From assembly GCA_013349725.1 (NCBI GenBank), contig DUZB01000019.1:1-16644 (forward strand): a stretch of DNA of 16,644 nucleotides, read 5' to 3'. Source of the DNA: Deltaproteobacteria bacterium. Lineage in GTDB: Bacteria > Desulfobacterota > DSM-4660 > Desulfatiglandales > Desulfatiglandaceae. Position 1 is the first letter of the stretch; each line of letters opens with the position of its first letter. The translations under genes were made by a program, and so were the position numbers. This document shows, piece after piece, positions 6,415-13,585 of the stretch. The notes below the pieces were generated by a model that ran no database searches, was not told the origin of the DNA, and was given only the letters and a program-made list of their open reading frames with translations.

Positions 6415-8670
6415 ATGTTATATGAAAAAGAAGCACTTCGGTATCACAGTGAACCTCGACCTGGAAAGGTCGAAGTCATCCCCAGTAAACCGTGCGTTAC
6501 CCCCTATGATTTGAGCCTGGCGTATACGCCGGGGGTCTCCGTGCCTTGCCTCAAAATCCAGGAAGACAATGACCTGTCTTTTGAATATACGATTCGCGGA
6601 AATCTTGTTGGCGTTATCACCAATGGAAGTGCCGTCCTGGGACTTGGCAATATCGGAGCCGTTGCGAGCAAGCCGGTCATGGAAGGGAAGGGCGTTCTCT
6701 TTAAACGGTTTGCGGATCTGAATGTCTTTGATATTGAGGTGGATGCGGATGATCCCGAAGCCTTTATTGACACCGTGAAACGTCTGGAGCCCACATTCGG
6801 TGGAATCAACCTGGAAGATATCAAGGCGCCGGAATGCTTTTATATTGAGGAACGTCTGATTTCCGAGATGCATATCCCTGTTTTTCACGATGATCAGCAC
6901 GGAACGGCGATTATCTCAGGGGCTGCTCTTTTGAATGCCTGCAGACTCACGGGCAGGAATCTTGAAGACATCCGGGTCGTCATTAACGGGGCAGGGGCTG
7001 CCGCCATCGCGAGTGCGAAAATGCAGGTGCAGCTTGGCGTAAAACGGGAGAATATTATCGTCCTCGATTCAGGGGGCGTTATTTACAAGGGCAGGGCGAA
7101 AGGAATGAATCCTTACAAGGAATTATTCGCCACGGACAGCCCGGCGCGAACCCTTGAAGAGGCGGTAAAAGGGGCCGATGTTCTCATGGGCCTGTCCGTA
7201 AAGGGGGCGTTCACTCCCTATCATTTATCCCTGATGAATAATAAACCGATCGTATTTGCATTAGCCAATCCGGAACCTGAAATAGGGTATGACGAGGCAA
7301 AAGCCGCCAGACCGGATGCCATTGTGGGAACGGGAAGGTCCGATTTTCCCAACCAGGTGAATAACGTGCTTGGTTTCCCATTCATTTTCAGAGGGGCATT
7401 GGACGTGCGAGCGGCGGCCATCAATGAGGAGATGAAAATTGCGGCTGTGCGGGCGCTGGCGGAGCTGACCAGAGAGGATGTGCCCGATTCGGTAATAAGG
7501 GCGTATGGGGGAAAACCCATTCAGTTCGGTCCTGATTATATTATTCCGAAACCGCTGGATTCGAGGGTTCTGCTGAAAGTGGCGCCTGCAGTGGCCAACG
7601 CCGCCATAAATAGCGGTGTCGCCAGAAAAGGAATTCCCAGCCAGAAAGGGTATGTGCAGGCCCTGGAAGCGATGTTGGGCCCTGAGCGTGAAATCATGAG
7701 GAAGATCATTATTCGCGCCCAGCAGGATCCCAGAAGAATTGTTCTGCCGGAAGGCAACCATCCCGTCATTTTGCGAGCCGCCCACCAGGTCGTAAGGGAT
7801 GGTATCGCGCGACCGTGGTTATTGGGGAATAAACAAGAAATCAAACTATTATCTGAAGAGCTTCACATATCACTGGAAGGGATTGAGATCCTGGATCCTG
7901 TGGAAAGCCCTCTGTTCGAACAGTTCTCCCATAAGTTGTTTGAAATGAGGGCACGCAAAGGCTGGTCAATGGATGAGACCAGGCGGCAGCTCCGCAGGAG
8001 GTATGTTTTCGGCGCCATGATGGTTCATGAAGGAATAGTGGACGGGCAGGTGCACGGGATAGACCGATATTATCCGGATGCCATACGACCGGTTTTGCAG
8101 GTTATTTCAAAAAAACCCGGCGTATCGAAAGTTTCAGGGGCTTATCTCATGGTGTTTCGGGAGCGGACCCTTCTTTTTGCCGACGCCACGGTAAATTTTA
8201 ACCCCAGTGCCGAGGAATTAGCCGAAATCGCCATTCAGACCGCGGAACTTGCGGAATATTTTGACATTAAGCCCAGAGTGGCCATGCTTTCCTTTTCCAA
8301 TTTCGGGAGTAGCGTGCATCCTGAAGCAGCGTGTGTGAAGGAGGCGGTTGACATTGCCCGCCGACGGAATCCCGACCTGATTATTGACGGTGAGATGCAG
8401 GCGGATACCGCAGTCACGGAGACGATCCTTTCAAAGGAATATCCTTTCAATCGGCTCGGCGGTTCAGCCAATGTGCTTATTTTTCCAAATCTCAGCTCCG
8501 GGAATATCGCCTACAAACTTCTGGAACGGCTGGGGGGCGCCAAGGTGGTTGGCCCTCTCCTGATGGGGATAAGCAGGCCTTTCAACGTATTGCACAGGGG
8601 TGCTGACATGGAAAATGTGGCGAACGTAATTGCCGTGACCGTTACCCAGGCGCAGAGCCATGTCAGCTGA
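6415..8670 (+). CDS. maeB: NADP-dependent malic enzyme with phosphotransacetylase-like domain
   Basis: This 751-residue enzyme decarboxylates malate oxidatively to pyruvate and CO2 in the cytoplasm, or runs in reverse. The malic N-terminal domain (about 15-155) shows AYTPGVS with catalytic Tyr37, KPVMEGKGVLFKRFAD with catalytic Lys92, and the metal-binding EDI at 134-138. FHDDQHGTAI (157-166) leads into the NAD(P)-binding domain, where GAGAAAIASAKM is the dinucleotide loop. From about residue 425 a PTA_PTB domain follows (RIVLPEGNHPVILRAA, DGEMQADTAV, LIFPNLSSGNIAYKLL). In MaeB proteins this domain is regulatory and binds acetyl-CoA rather than making it. Length and order match E. coli MaeB. 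The ATG at 6415 is chosen over a TTG at 6409 because GAGGAG ends eight bases before it. It is monocistronic and convergent with the next gene. In this setting it would link C4 acids to pyruvate and acetyl-CoA pools. Confidence 0.95.
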   Translation: MLYEKEALRYHSEPRPGKVEVIPSKPCVTPYDLSLAYTPGVSVPCLKIQEDNDLSFEYTIRGNLVGVITNGSAVLGLGNIGAVASKPVMEGKGVLFKRFADLNVFDIEVDADDPEAFIDTVKRLEPTFGGINLEDIKAPECFYIEERLISEMHIPVFHDDQHGTAIISGAALLNACRLTGRNLEDIRVVINGAGAAAIASAKMQVQLGVKRENIIVLDSGGVIYKGRAKGMNPYKELFATDSPARTLEEAVKGADVLMGLSVKGAFTPYHLSLMNNKPIVFALANPEPEIGYDEAKAARPDAIVGTGRSDFPNQVNNVLGFPFIFRGALDVRAAAINEEMKIAAVRALAELTREDVPDSVIRAYGGKPIQFGPDYIIPKPLDSRVLLKVAPAVANAAINSGVARKGIPSQKGYVQALEAMLGPEREIMRKIIIRAQQDPRRIVLPEGNHPVILRAAHQVVRDGIARPWLLGNKQEIKLLSEELHISLEGIEILDPVESPLFEQFSHKLFEMRARKGWSMDETRRQLRRRYVFGAMMVHEGIVDGQVHGIDRYYPDAIRPVLQVISKKPGVSKVSGAYLMVFRERTLLFADATVNFNPSAEELAEIAIQTAELAEYFDIKPRVAMLSFSNFGSSVHPEAACVKEAVDIARRRNPDLIIDGEMQADTAVTETILSKEYPFNRLGGSANVLIFPNLSSGNIAYKLLERLGGAKVVGPLLMGISRPFNVLHRGADMENVANVIAVTVTQAQSHVS

Positions 8671-8690
8671 CGGGAAGCATCAGCCAGGCC

Positions 8691-8912
8691 TTAATCCCGG
8701 CGCGGCCATTCAACGCCGTCCTGTTCTTCGGAATAATAGCAAAACCTGTCCCAGTCAAATTCCCTGAAAGAGACGGGACAGCGAAATTTCACTTTCCGTT
8801 CCGTCACTTCAAGGACTTCCCAGTCTCCCCCTCGAGGTCCACCCTCAATATGAATTTTCTGTCCCGTCTCAAAAGGGAAAGGTTTAAATAGAATAACCTT
8901 GTGTGTTGACAT
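8691..8912 (-). CDS. Small protein of unknown function, 73 residues
   Basis: The frame from the ATG at 8912 to the TAA at 8691 has an excellent AGGAGG ribosome site eight bases upstream, which decides against the ATG at 8936. The product begins MSTHKVILFKPFPFETGQKI and is rich in aromatic and charged residues (EGGPRGGDWEVLEVTERKVKFRCPV, FDWDRFCYYSEEQDGVEW). It has no signal peptide or membrane segment. The central GDWEVLEVTERKVKFRCP resembles a small beta-barrel, such as an SH3-like or TRAM/CSD-like fold, but this is only an impression. The two cysteines lack the spacing of a zinc site. It is divergent from the MFS transporter gene. I do not recognise a named family. Confidence 0.75.
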   Translation of the reverse strand: MSTHKVILFKPFPFETGQKIHIEGGPRGGDWEVLEVTERKVKFRCPVSFREFDWDRFCYYSEEQDGVEWPRRD

Positions 8913-9037
8913 AATTGTGCCTCCTGGATAGTACATGATTCGATGCTTATGGTTGGTTGATAAACCTTGAGACGAAAAATGTAAACTCTTTTTGCAGTCT
9001 TTTCCGAAATCGCGGTGGTGATTTGCCAGGGAGTGGA

Positions 9038-10315
9038 ATGCTCAAGAAATTCAGCCTGTATGGGTTTTTAAAAAACCAGCAGTACTACGACTATTTCCTT
9101 TTGCTTGCTTTCAGGCAGATGGGGTTGACCTTCTTTCTCATTGGTCTGCTGATTGCGTTTCGCGAGATCATGGTCAACCTTATGGAAGTACCCAGTGGGG
9201 CCATTGCCGATCTCAGTGGGCGCCGCAGGGCCATGATCTTCAGCTTTGCAGCGTATATCGTCAGCTTTTTCATTTTCGGCCTTTCGGGAACGCTTTCCCT
9301 GAAGGGAGTGTTGGATCAAAATTCCCTGATTCTGCTTTTGATGCTGGCTATGGTCTTTTTCGCCATTGGGGAGGCTTTTCGAAGTGGAACCCATAAATCG
9401 ATCATTTTCATGTGGCTGGAGATAGAGGACAGGACAAAGGAACGCACCCGGGTGTATGGATATACCCGTTCGTGGAGCAAAATAGGTTCAGCTGTTTCCG
9501 TGCTGCTGGCATGTGTGTTTGTCTTTGCGACCAGCAACTATATTTATGTTTTCTTTTTTGCCATCATCCCTTATGTGTTGAACATTGTAAACTTGGCAAG
9601 CTACCCCCGGGAACTGGATGGAAAGGTGGTAGAAAGGCTCTCGATCAGGCGGATGTTCGGGCACCTGAAAGATGCCATGGTGGTCTCTTTTAAAAGACCC
9701 AGCCTCAAAAGGCTCATTCTTGAATCGATGGGATTTGAAGGGTTTTTCAAGGCTTCCAAGGATTATCTTCAGCCTATTTTAAAATCCGCGGCTCTTCCGA
9801 TTACGGCAGTTCTCTTTTCCGGGATGGAATTGACCGATGAACAGAAATCCGTTGTTCTCATCGGACCCGTGTTTTTCATCCTGTTCCTCTTGTCTGCTGT
9901 TGCCAGTCGAAATGCCTATCGATTGGTAGAAAAAAAGGGAGAGGAGGAGCATGCCGCCCGATTTCTGTGGGGTGTCACCGTACTGGTCAGTCTTATTCTT
10001 TTACCGGCCATGTTCTACGGTATCTACCTGGTGATGATTGTGGGGTTTGTAGCACTTTACATTCTGCAGAATATCTGGAGGCCGGTCCTGATCAGCCGAT
10101 TTAACGCCAATACCGACAAAACCCAGGGGGCCACGGTCCTTTCCATAGAGTCTCAGGCGAAGAGTGTTTCCACCATGCTGATTGCCCCTTTTTTGGGATT
10201 GGCTATCGACCTGGCAAGGGAACACGGCATCGGGGCAAGCGAATTCTGGCCGGTGGGTGTTTTAGGCTTAGGCATCGGGTTGGGTTTTTTCCTGACGGCG
10301 AAGAGGCATAAATGA
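9038..10315 (+). CDS. MFS transporter of unknown substrate
   Basis: This 425-residue integral membrane protein has roughly 10-12 hydrophobic segments, among them LTFFLIGLLIAFREIMVNL, VSVLLACVFVFATS, AIIPYVLNIVNLASYP and LILLPAMFYGIYLVMIVGFVAL. The MFS motif A is seen as GAIADLSGRRRAM between the second and third segments, preceded by EVPSG, as in drug/metabolite-type MFS carriers. The likely direction is export driven by proton exchange, but the substrate is unknown. I chose the ATG at 9038, which follows AGGGAG closely. The frame is open back to a TTG at 8957, but that extension has no ribosome site and no transporter-like sequence. It is divergent from the 73-residue protein. Confidence 0.8.
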   Translation: MLKKFSLYGFLKNQQYYDYFLLLAFRQMGLTFFLIGLLIAFREIMVNLMEVPSGAIADLSGRRRAMIFSFAAYIVSFFIFGLSGTLSLKGVLDQNSLILLLMLAMVFFAIGEAFRSGTHKSIIFMWLEIEDRTKERTRVYGYTRSWSKIGSAVSVLLACVFVFATSNYIYVFFFAIIPYVLNIVNLASYPRELDGKVVERLSIRRMFGHLKDAMVVSFKRPSLKRLILESMGFEGFFKASKDYLQPILKSAALPITAVLFSGMELTDEQKSVVLIGPVFFILFLLSAVASRNAYRLVEKKGEEEHAARFLWGVTVLVSLILLPAMFYGIYLVMIVGFVALYILQNIWRPVLISRFNANTDKTQGATVLSIESQAKSVSTMLIAPFLGLAIDLAREHGIGASEFWPVGVLGLGIGLGFFLTAKRHK

Positions 10316-10339
10316 GATTCCAAGAAAAGACTGTTGTCC

Positions 10340-10433
10340 GAAAGAATCACTGTATTTTTTCGCGCAGAGACGCAGAGACGCAGAGGGAAAGAATCACTGT
10401 ATTTTTTCGCGCAGAGACGCAGAGACGCAGAGG
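10340..10433 (+). repeat. Perfect 47-base tandem duplication of a GACGCAGA repeat
   Basis: Bases 10340-10386 and 10387-10433 are identical 47-base units. Each starts GAAAGAATCACTG, continues with a run of T, and ends in CGCGCAGAGACGCAGAGACG plus CAGAGG. Inside each unit the eight-base step GCAGAGAC is itself repeated. The perfect identity indicates a recent duplication. A related single copy lies at 5197-5222. Confidence 0.9.
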
Positions 10434-10753
10434 GTGATAATTTTTAATGAAGCAGAAAGAACCCGTCCGCATTGACTTCATCCCATTGTTTTTTTGGCTT
10501 ATCGTGGGCTCTTGTCGCTTCTTTTTCCGCGCCTCCGCGCGAGACAATCCCTGTAGTCTGCTTTCCTATCTGGCCAGCCTTTCAAGTTGTTCCCGGAACT
10601 GCTTCGCGCCTCCATTGACAGGCCAGGTGATCGGGAGAGATTCCCTGAATTATTCTTGTGGACAATCCTTCGGAATCGAAGAAGCTTGGGTATTTGAATT
10701 CGCCGAAACCTGAGACCTTTACAGTGATCGTATCCGGTTAAAGGGGTGAGGAG
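10434..10753. other. Gene-free stretch between repeat and convergent hairpin
   Basis: These 320 bases hold no gene I can support. On the minus strand a short frame near 10571-10650 ends with VNGGAKQFREQLERLAR before a stop and looks protein-like, but it has an upstream stop and no start, so it could be the tail of a decayed gene. CGCGCCTCCGCGCGAG near 10530 may be the degenerate opposite arm of the neighbouring repeat. Confidence 0.4.
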
Positions 10754-10801
10754 GCGCTCTGTCCTGTTTCAGCCCTTGGCAGGACTGAAACAAGACAGCG
10801 C
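10754..10801. terminator. Long hairpin downstream of the transporter gene
   Basis: GCGCT-CT-GTCCTGTTTCAG (10754-10772) pairs with CTGAAACAAGACAGCGC (10785-10801), leaving a two-base bulge, one mismatch and a 12-base loop. It starts 19 bases past the stop of the minus-strand ArsB/NhaD-like gene. The U-run is short on either strand, so it may be a strong 3' stabiliser or a weak bidirectional terminator. Confidence 0.55.
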
Positions 10802-10819
10802 TTTAAACTCCGATAGCTG

Positions 10820-12565
10820 TTAGGTAGGCCTGAAGAGGAGCAGCCAGGCGTGGGCTATCACAATGGTAATGATCATGTAGGGGAACGCGGTTTTCATGAA
10901 GCCGATGAAGCTTATCTTGAACCCCCTTGCCTCGGCGATTCCCATGGTGACCACGTTTGCCGAGGCCCCGATGATGGTTCCGTTTCCACCAAAACAGGCC
11001 CCTATTGCCAATGCCCACCAGAGTGTGTTTTCAGCTCCCGGAATGACCTGGCTGAGATAGGCGACAATGGGCAACATGGTGGCCGTGAACGGGATATTAT
11101 CCACAAAAGCCGACATGATGGCGGCCACCCAGAGGATAAGGGCACAGGCGACAAAGAAATTGCCTGCGGAAAGACTCAATATCCAGTCGGCGATGACGGC
11201 CAGAAGTCCGCTCTGCTCCACTGCGCCGACCAGGATGAAGAGGAAGATGAAGAACATGAGCGTGGGCCACTCAATGTCTTTTTCGATCAAATGAATCAGG
11301 TCGACCTTTTCCGTGAGAACGGCAATGGTCAGGAGTACCGCTGCACCCATCACCGCCGCCACGCTGACCTCCATGTGCCAGTATCCATGGCTCAAAAAGA
11401 GGAAAACGGCAAAACCCAGCACCGCCAAGCCGTAGGTGAGGAGTTTGGGGTCCGTGATTCGGTATTTTTCCTTGAGATCCTTGATATACTCCGGCACATT
11501 GTCCACCTTTGCGGAGCTGTAGCTTTTTCCCCATACCAGTTTGGTATAAATAATGAGGACAGTCATGCAAACGGCGCAGATCAGGGCCAGGGCAACCACG
11601 AAGTCCATGAATGTCAGTCCCGCATAGGAACCTATCATGATGTTGGGTGGATCACCAATTAAAGTAGCGGTACCCCCGATGTTTGACGCCAGGACCAGGG
11701 GAATCAAAAGATGCAGGGGATTAATAGAGAGGGAGATGCAGATTTCGATGGCCACACCGGTCAGAAGGAGCATGGTGGTCACATTATCCAGAAAGGCGGA
11801 GGCAACGGCCGTGAATATCATGAGATAAACAGCAAGGACGAAGACCTTCCCCTTGGCCAGTTTATAGGATATGTAAGCGCACCATTGAAAGACCCCCGTG
11901 TTTTTCAGCACTCCCACGATAATCATCATGCCCATGAGCAGGAAAACCACGTTCATATCAATGGAATTGATGGCGCTGTCAAAAGAGACGATATGGTATT
12001 CCGGGTTGACCGTTCCGATGGTATAGGAGATCAGCAGCATGAGGGCGCCGCCCAGCATGGCCGCCACGGTCCTGTGGAGGAGTTCAAAGGCGATGAGCAC
12101 GTAGGCAAGAATGAATACCACCGTTGAAATCCAGAACGCAGGGCCCAAGACCCTGTCGAGGCTGATATCTTCGCTGATGTAGAAATGATCGCCCGAGTTG
12201 GCCAGTTCCGAGCCTTTGAATTCTATTTGGTTGGTCTTGAAACTGGTCTTGCTGGCTCTCACATCAACCGTAGCTTCAACGACCTTCCCTTTTTCCACCT
12301 GGAAACGGGATACATACCTTCCGCTGTGGGCCGTGGTAACCCTGTCTACTTCTTTTCCGTTGAAGAGAATGGCGACTTCTGCTTCAGCGACCGGTTCCTT
12401 GTGGCTGTCTAAAATAATACCCGATATATTGACGGTTTCTCCGCCTTCGATGGCTGCCTTCGGGGGGCCGCCGCCGGCGCCGTGACCAGCGAAAGCGGGC
12501 GGGGTCATGAATAGGAAGCTGATGATAAGAAAAATGAAAAGGGAAATCTGTCTGAGGGTTCGCAT
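10820..12565 (-). CDS. ArsB/NhaD-like ion transporter with N-terminal Ig-like domain
   Basis: This 581-residue protein begins with a signal peptide (residues 1-26, ending PPAFA), then has an extracytoplasmic beta-rich domain of about 110 residues (ETVNISGIILDSHKEPVAEAEVAILFNGK, with HSGRYVSRFQVEKGK). That domain looks like a carboxypeptidase-regulatory or Ig-like module. From about residue 145 a permease of the ion transporter superfamily follows, with eleven or so membrane segments. The signature NIGGTATLIGDPPN and its second-half counterpart FGGNGTIIGASANVV form the two discontinuous helix loops expected for ArsB, NhaD and CitM relatives, along with AFLDNVTTMLLL and AFVDNIPFTATMLP. It probably moves sodium, an anion or an organic acid. 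The ATG at 12565 follows AGGAGG; an upstream ATG at 12622 lacks one and would spoil the signal peptide. The N-terminal fusion is uncommon in the family as I know it. Confidence 0.85.
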   Translation of the reverse strand: MRTLRQISLFIFLIISFLFMTPPAFAGHGAGGGPPKAAIEGGETVNISGIILDSHKEPVAEAEVAILFNGKEVDRVTTAHSGRYVSRFQVEKGKVVEATVDVRASKTSFKTNQIEFKGSELANSGDHFYISEDISLDRVLGPAFWISTVVFILAYVLIAFELLHRTVAAMLGGALMLLISYTIGTVNPEYHIVSFDSAINSIDMNVVFLLMGMMIIVGVLKNTGVFQWCAYISYKLAKGKVFVLAVYLMIFTAVASAFLDNVTTMLLLTGVAIEICISLSINPLHLLIPLVLASNIGGTATLIGDPPNIMIGSYAGLTFMDFVVALALICAVCMTVLIIYTKLVWGKSYSSAKVDNVPEYIKDLKEKYRITDPKLLTYGLAVLGFAVFLFLSHGYWHMEVSVAAVMGAAVLLTIAVLTEKVDLIHLIEKDIEWPTLMFFIFLFILVGAVEQSGLLAVIADWILSLSAGNFFVACALILWVAAIMSAFVDNIPFTATMLPIVAYLSQVIPGAENTLWWALAIGACFGGNGTIIGASANVVTMGIAEARGFKISFIGFMKTAFPYMIITIVIAHAWLLLFRPT

Positions 12566-12598
12566 TGGTGGGTTTCCTCCTGCTGATTCAATAATCTG

Positions 12599-12620
12599 GT
12601 TTTGCTCATGCAAGCAAAAC
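12599..12620 (-). promoter_or_regulatory. Leader hairpin of the ion transporter gene
   Basis: GTTTTGCT (12599-12606) and AGCAAAAC (12613-12620) form a perfect eight-base-pair stem with a CATGCA loop, 33 bases upstream of the start codon in the expected leader of the minus-strand gene. It could be a protein-binding site or an RNA structure; nothing identifies its ligand. Confidence 0.35.
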
Positions 12621-12642
12621 AAATTTAAACGATTTCGAAAAA

Positions 12643-12699
12643 ATAGATTCTACTCAAGAAATTTGCCGGAATCTATCAGAGGGGGATTCAAACTGTCAA
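12643..12699 (-). promoter_or_regulatory. Candidate promoter and inverted repeat of the ion transporter gene
   Basis: On the minus strand a perfect TTGACA (12694-12699) is followed after 18 bases by TAGATT (12670-12675), a four-of-six -10 match. The -10 lies in one arm of an inverted repeat, ATAGATTC (12643-12650) and GAATCTAT (12669-12676), spaced by 18 bases. Overlap with the promoter suggests a regulator site, but this is inferred from position alone. Confidence 0.45.
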
Positions 12700-12750
12700 G
12701 GGAAACATTGAGGTAGAACAAATTCTTCAGAAGTGTTAAAAATAGAGAAT

Positions 12751-13179
12751 ATGGAAACACAGATTTTTATTATCAAATCGCTTTTTGTCCAGAATACGAT
12801 CATGCTGCTGTCTCTTGGCGTGGTTCTATTTCTCTTTATCCTGGCTCTTAAGAAAAAAAGACAAAAGTCTGTTATTGCTACACTTATATGGATTGCGATC
12901 ATGTTCTGGTTCTTTAACAGCCCTTTTTTCGGTTTCAGCGCTGTTTCGGTGAGCAGGGATGGGGTTCGTTTGAACTACGGGATTCTTTCCATGAGAAATG
13001 ATCTGCTTCCCCTCGAATCTTCCTGGAAAATTGAAAACTATTTTGGCGGGATACGGAGAATGGAACGTCTTCATTTTCTCAGGATCGGCAACCATGAGAG
13101 TATGAAGGTCAGGGGCGCGGAGGACCTGAAGACGCTTCAGGAGATCGGAAAGGCAGTTGATGTGATGAGGTCAAGGTGA
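12751..13179 (+). CDS. Small membrane protein with PH-like tail
   Basis: This 142-residue protein has two hydrophobic helices close to the N-terminus (about residues 15-33, IMLLSLGVVLFLFILAL, and 42-60, ATLIWIAIMFWFFNSPFFG) separated by the basic loop KKKRQKS. A soluble C-terminal part of about 75 residues follows, with VSVSRDGVRLNYGILSMRNDLLPLESSWKIE, which resembles the beta-strand pattern of bacterial PH-like membrane proteins. No named family is recognised. The ATG at 12751 has only a weak AGAG behind it; a GTG at 12733 is the alternative and has no better site. It is divergent from the ion transporter gene, so the two may share control. Copy 2 of the palindromic repeat follows 22 bases after its stop. 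Confidence 0.65.
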   Translation: METQIFIIKSLFVQNTIMLLSLGVVLFLFILALKKKRQKSVIATLIWIAIMFWFFNSPFFGFSAVSVSRDGVRLNYGILSMRNDLLPLESSWKIENYFGGIRRMERLHFLRIGNHESMKVRGAEDLKTLQEIGKAVDVMRSR

Positions 13180-13201
13180 AAGGTTTTAAGGCAATCGTTC
13201 T

Positions 13202-13278
13202 GGGGACGCAGATTTACGCAGATAGGCGCAGATAACTATTAAAACGAAAGAGATAATCTGCGCTTATCAGCGTCCAAA
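13202..13278 (+). repeat. Interspersed palindromic repeat, copy 2, terminator-like
   Basis: GATAGGCGCAGAT pairs with ATCTGCGCTTATC (13 pairs, one G-U), and below an 11-base bulge GGACGC pairs with GCGTCC. The whole is followed by CTTTTTCC. It starts 22 bases after the stop of the small membrane protein gene and could end its transcript. The sequence is clearly homologous to the arms at 3427-3460 and 3629-3655. Confidence 0.8.
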
Positions 13279-13328
13279 GTCTTTTTCCTAAGCAGTAAAT
13301 GGGGTTTTTAAGAATCTTTTAAAAGGCT

Positions 13329-13496
13329 CTACTTGGGGAGGTTTCCCCCTTTTGTCTCTATCTGTGTGATGATTTTTTTCGGGTCGCCTACCTGGCAACT
13401 GTTGCTCATTCAGGTGGAAATCCCGAACTTCGGAAGGATGTATGCCTGAAGGAGCACCCATCCCACAACGATTAACAGCAATACCCAGATGCTCAT
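13329..13496 (-). CDS. Candidate 55-residue membrane selenoprotein (TGA read as selenocysteine)
   Basis: The ATG at 13496 has a good ribosome site (AAAGGAAACAGT before it). The product starts MSIWVLLLIVVGWVLLQAYI, a single membrane helix, then LPKFGIST, then an in-frame TGA (13410-13412), then MSNSCQVGDPKK and ITQIETKGGNLPK before a TAG at 13329. If the TGA is selenocysteine (residue 29), it and Cys34 form a U-x4-C pair right after the helix, as in a small membrane-anchored redox protein. The RNA directly after the TGA forms a SECIS-like hairpin (separate entry). Read conventionally, the gene would be a 28-residue membrane peptide, possibly followed by a 26-residue frame starting at the ATG next to the TGA. 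The gene follows an FmdB-type gene on the same strand after 89 bases. The frame is open for about 20 codons before the ATG (with LECRLAEDRLEHIEQKQKG), so a longer N-terminus from a TTG is possible. The role is unknown. Confidence 0.65.
13367..13412 (-). promoter_or_regulatory. SECIS-like hairpin after the in-frame UGA
   Basis: Ten bases after the UGA, GUUGCC (13394-13399) pairs with GGCGAC (13383-13388), with one U-G pair, and encloses the loop AGGUA (13389-13393). The loop starts 16 bases after the UGA. It resembles the E. coli fdhF SECIS as I recall it, whose loop begins AGGU about 17 bases after its UGA. UGA-A-UGA at the base can also pair with UCAUCA further down (13367-13372). A competing GCAA-CAG-UUGC stem exists at 13395-13405. 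Confidence 0.6.
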
Positions 13497-13585
13497 ACTG
13501 TTTCCTTTCTGTTTCTGTTCAATATGTTCCAACCTATCCTCCGCCAAACGACATTCCAGCTCACGGCCGGATTATATCATCCAGC

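Noticed and set aside
10340..10433. CRISPR-like array
   Set aside because: The two units are adjacent with no spacers and no cas gene is present.
10347..10547. Minus-strand frame with LCVSASLRE repeats
   Set aside because: This is a translation of the 47-base tandem repeat, a common source of false proteins.
10447..10713. Plus-strand 88-codon open frame
   Set aside because: No ribosome site, Cys/Ser/Phe-rich sequence of the kind seen in non-coding translation, and partial overlap with repeat remnants.
10571..10720. Minus-strand VSGFGEF similarity to HU/IHF proteins
   Set aside because: Only the short SGFGEF string agrees; the KGRNPxTG hallmark and following conserved residues are absent.
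13335..13350. Plus-strand GGGGA/TCCCC hairpin with a short T-run as a terminator
   Set aside because: It lies inside the candidate selenoprotein gene and the T-run is broken; the repeat at 13202-13278 is the better terminator for the plus-strand gene.
13329..13409. Separate 26-residue gene starting at the ATG directly after the TGA
   Set aside because: It has no ribosome site of its own and would rely on coupling. The SECIS-like hairpin and U-x4-C spacing explain the arrangement better, but this is kept as an alternative in the gene entry.
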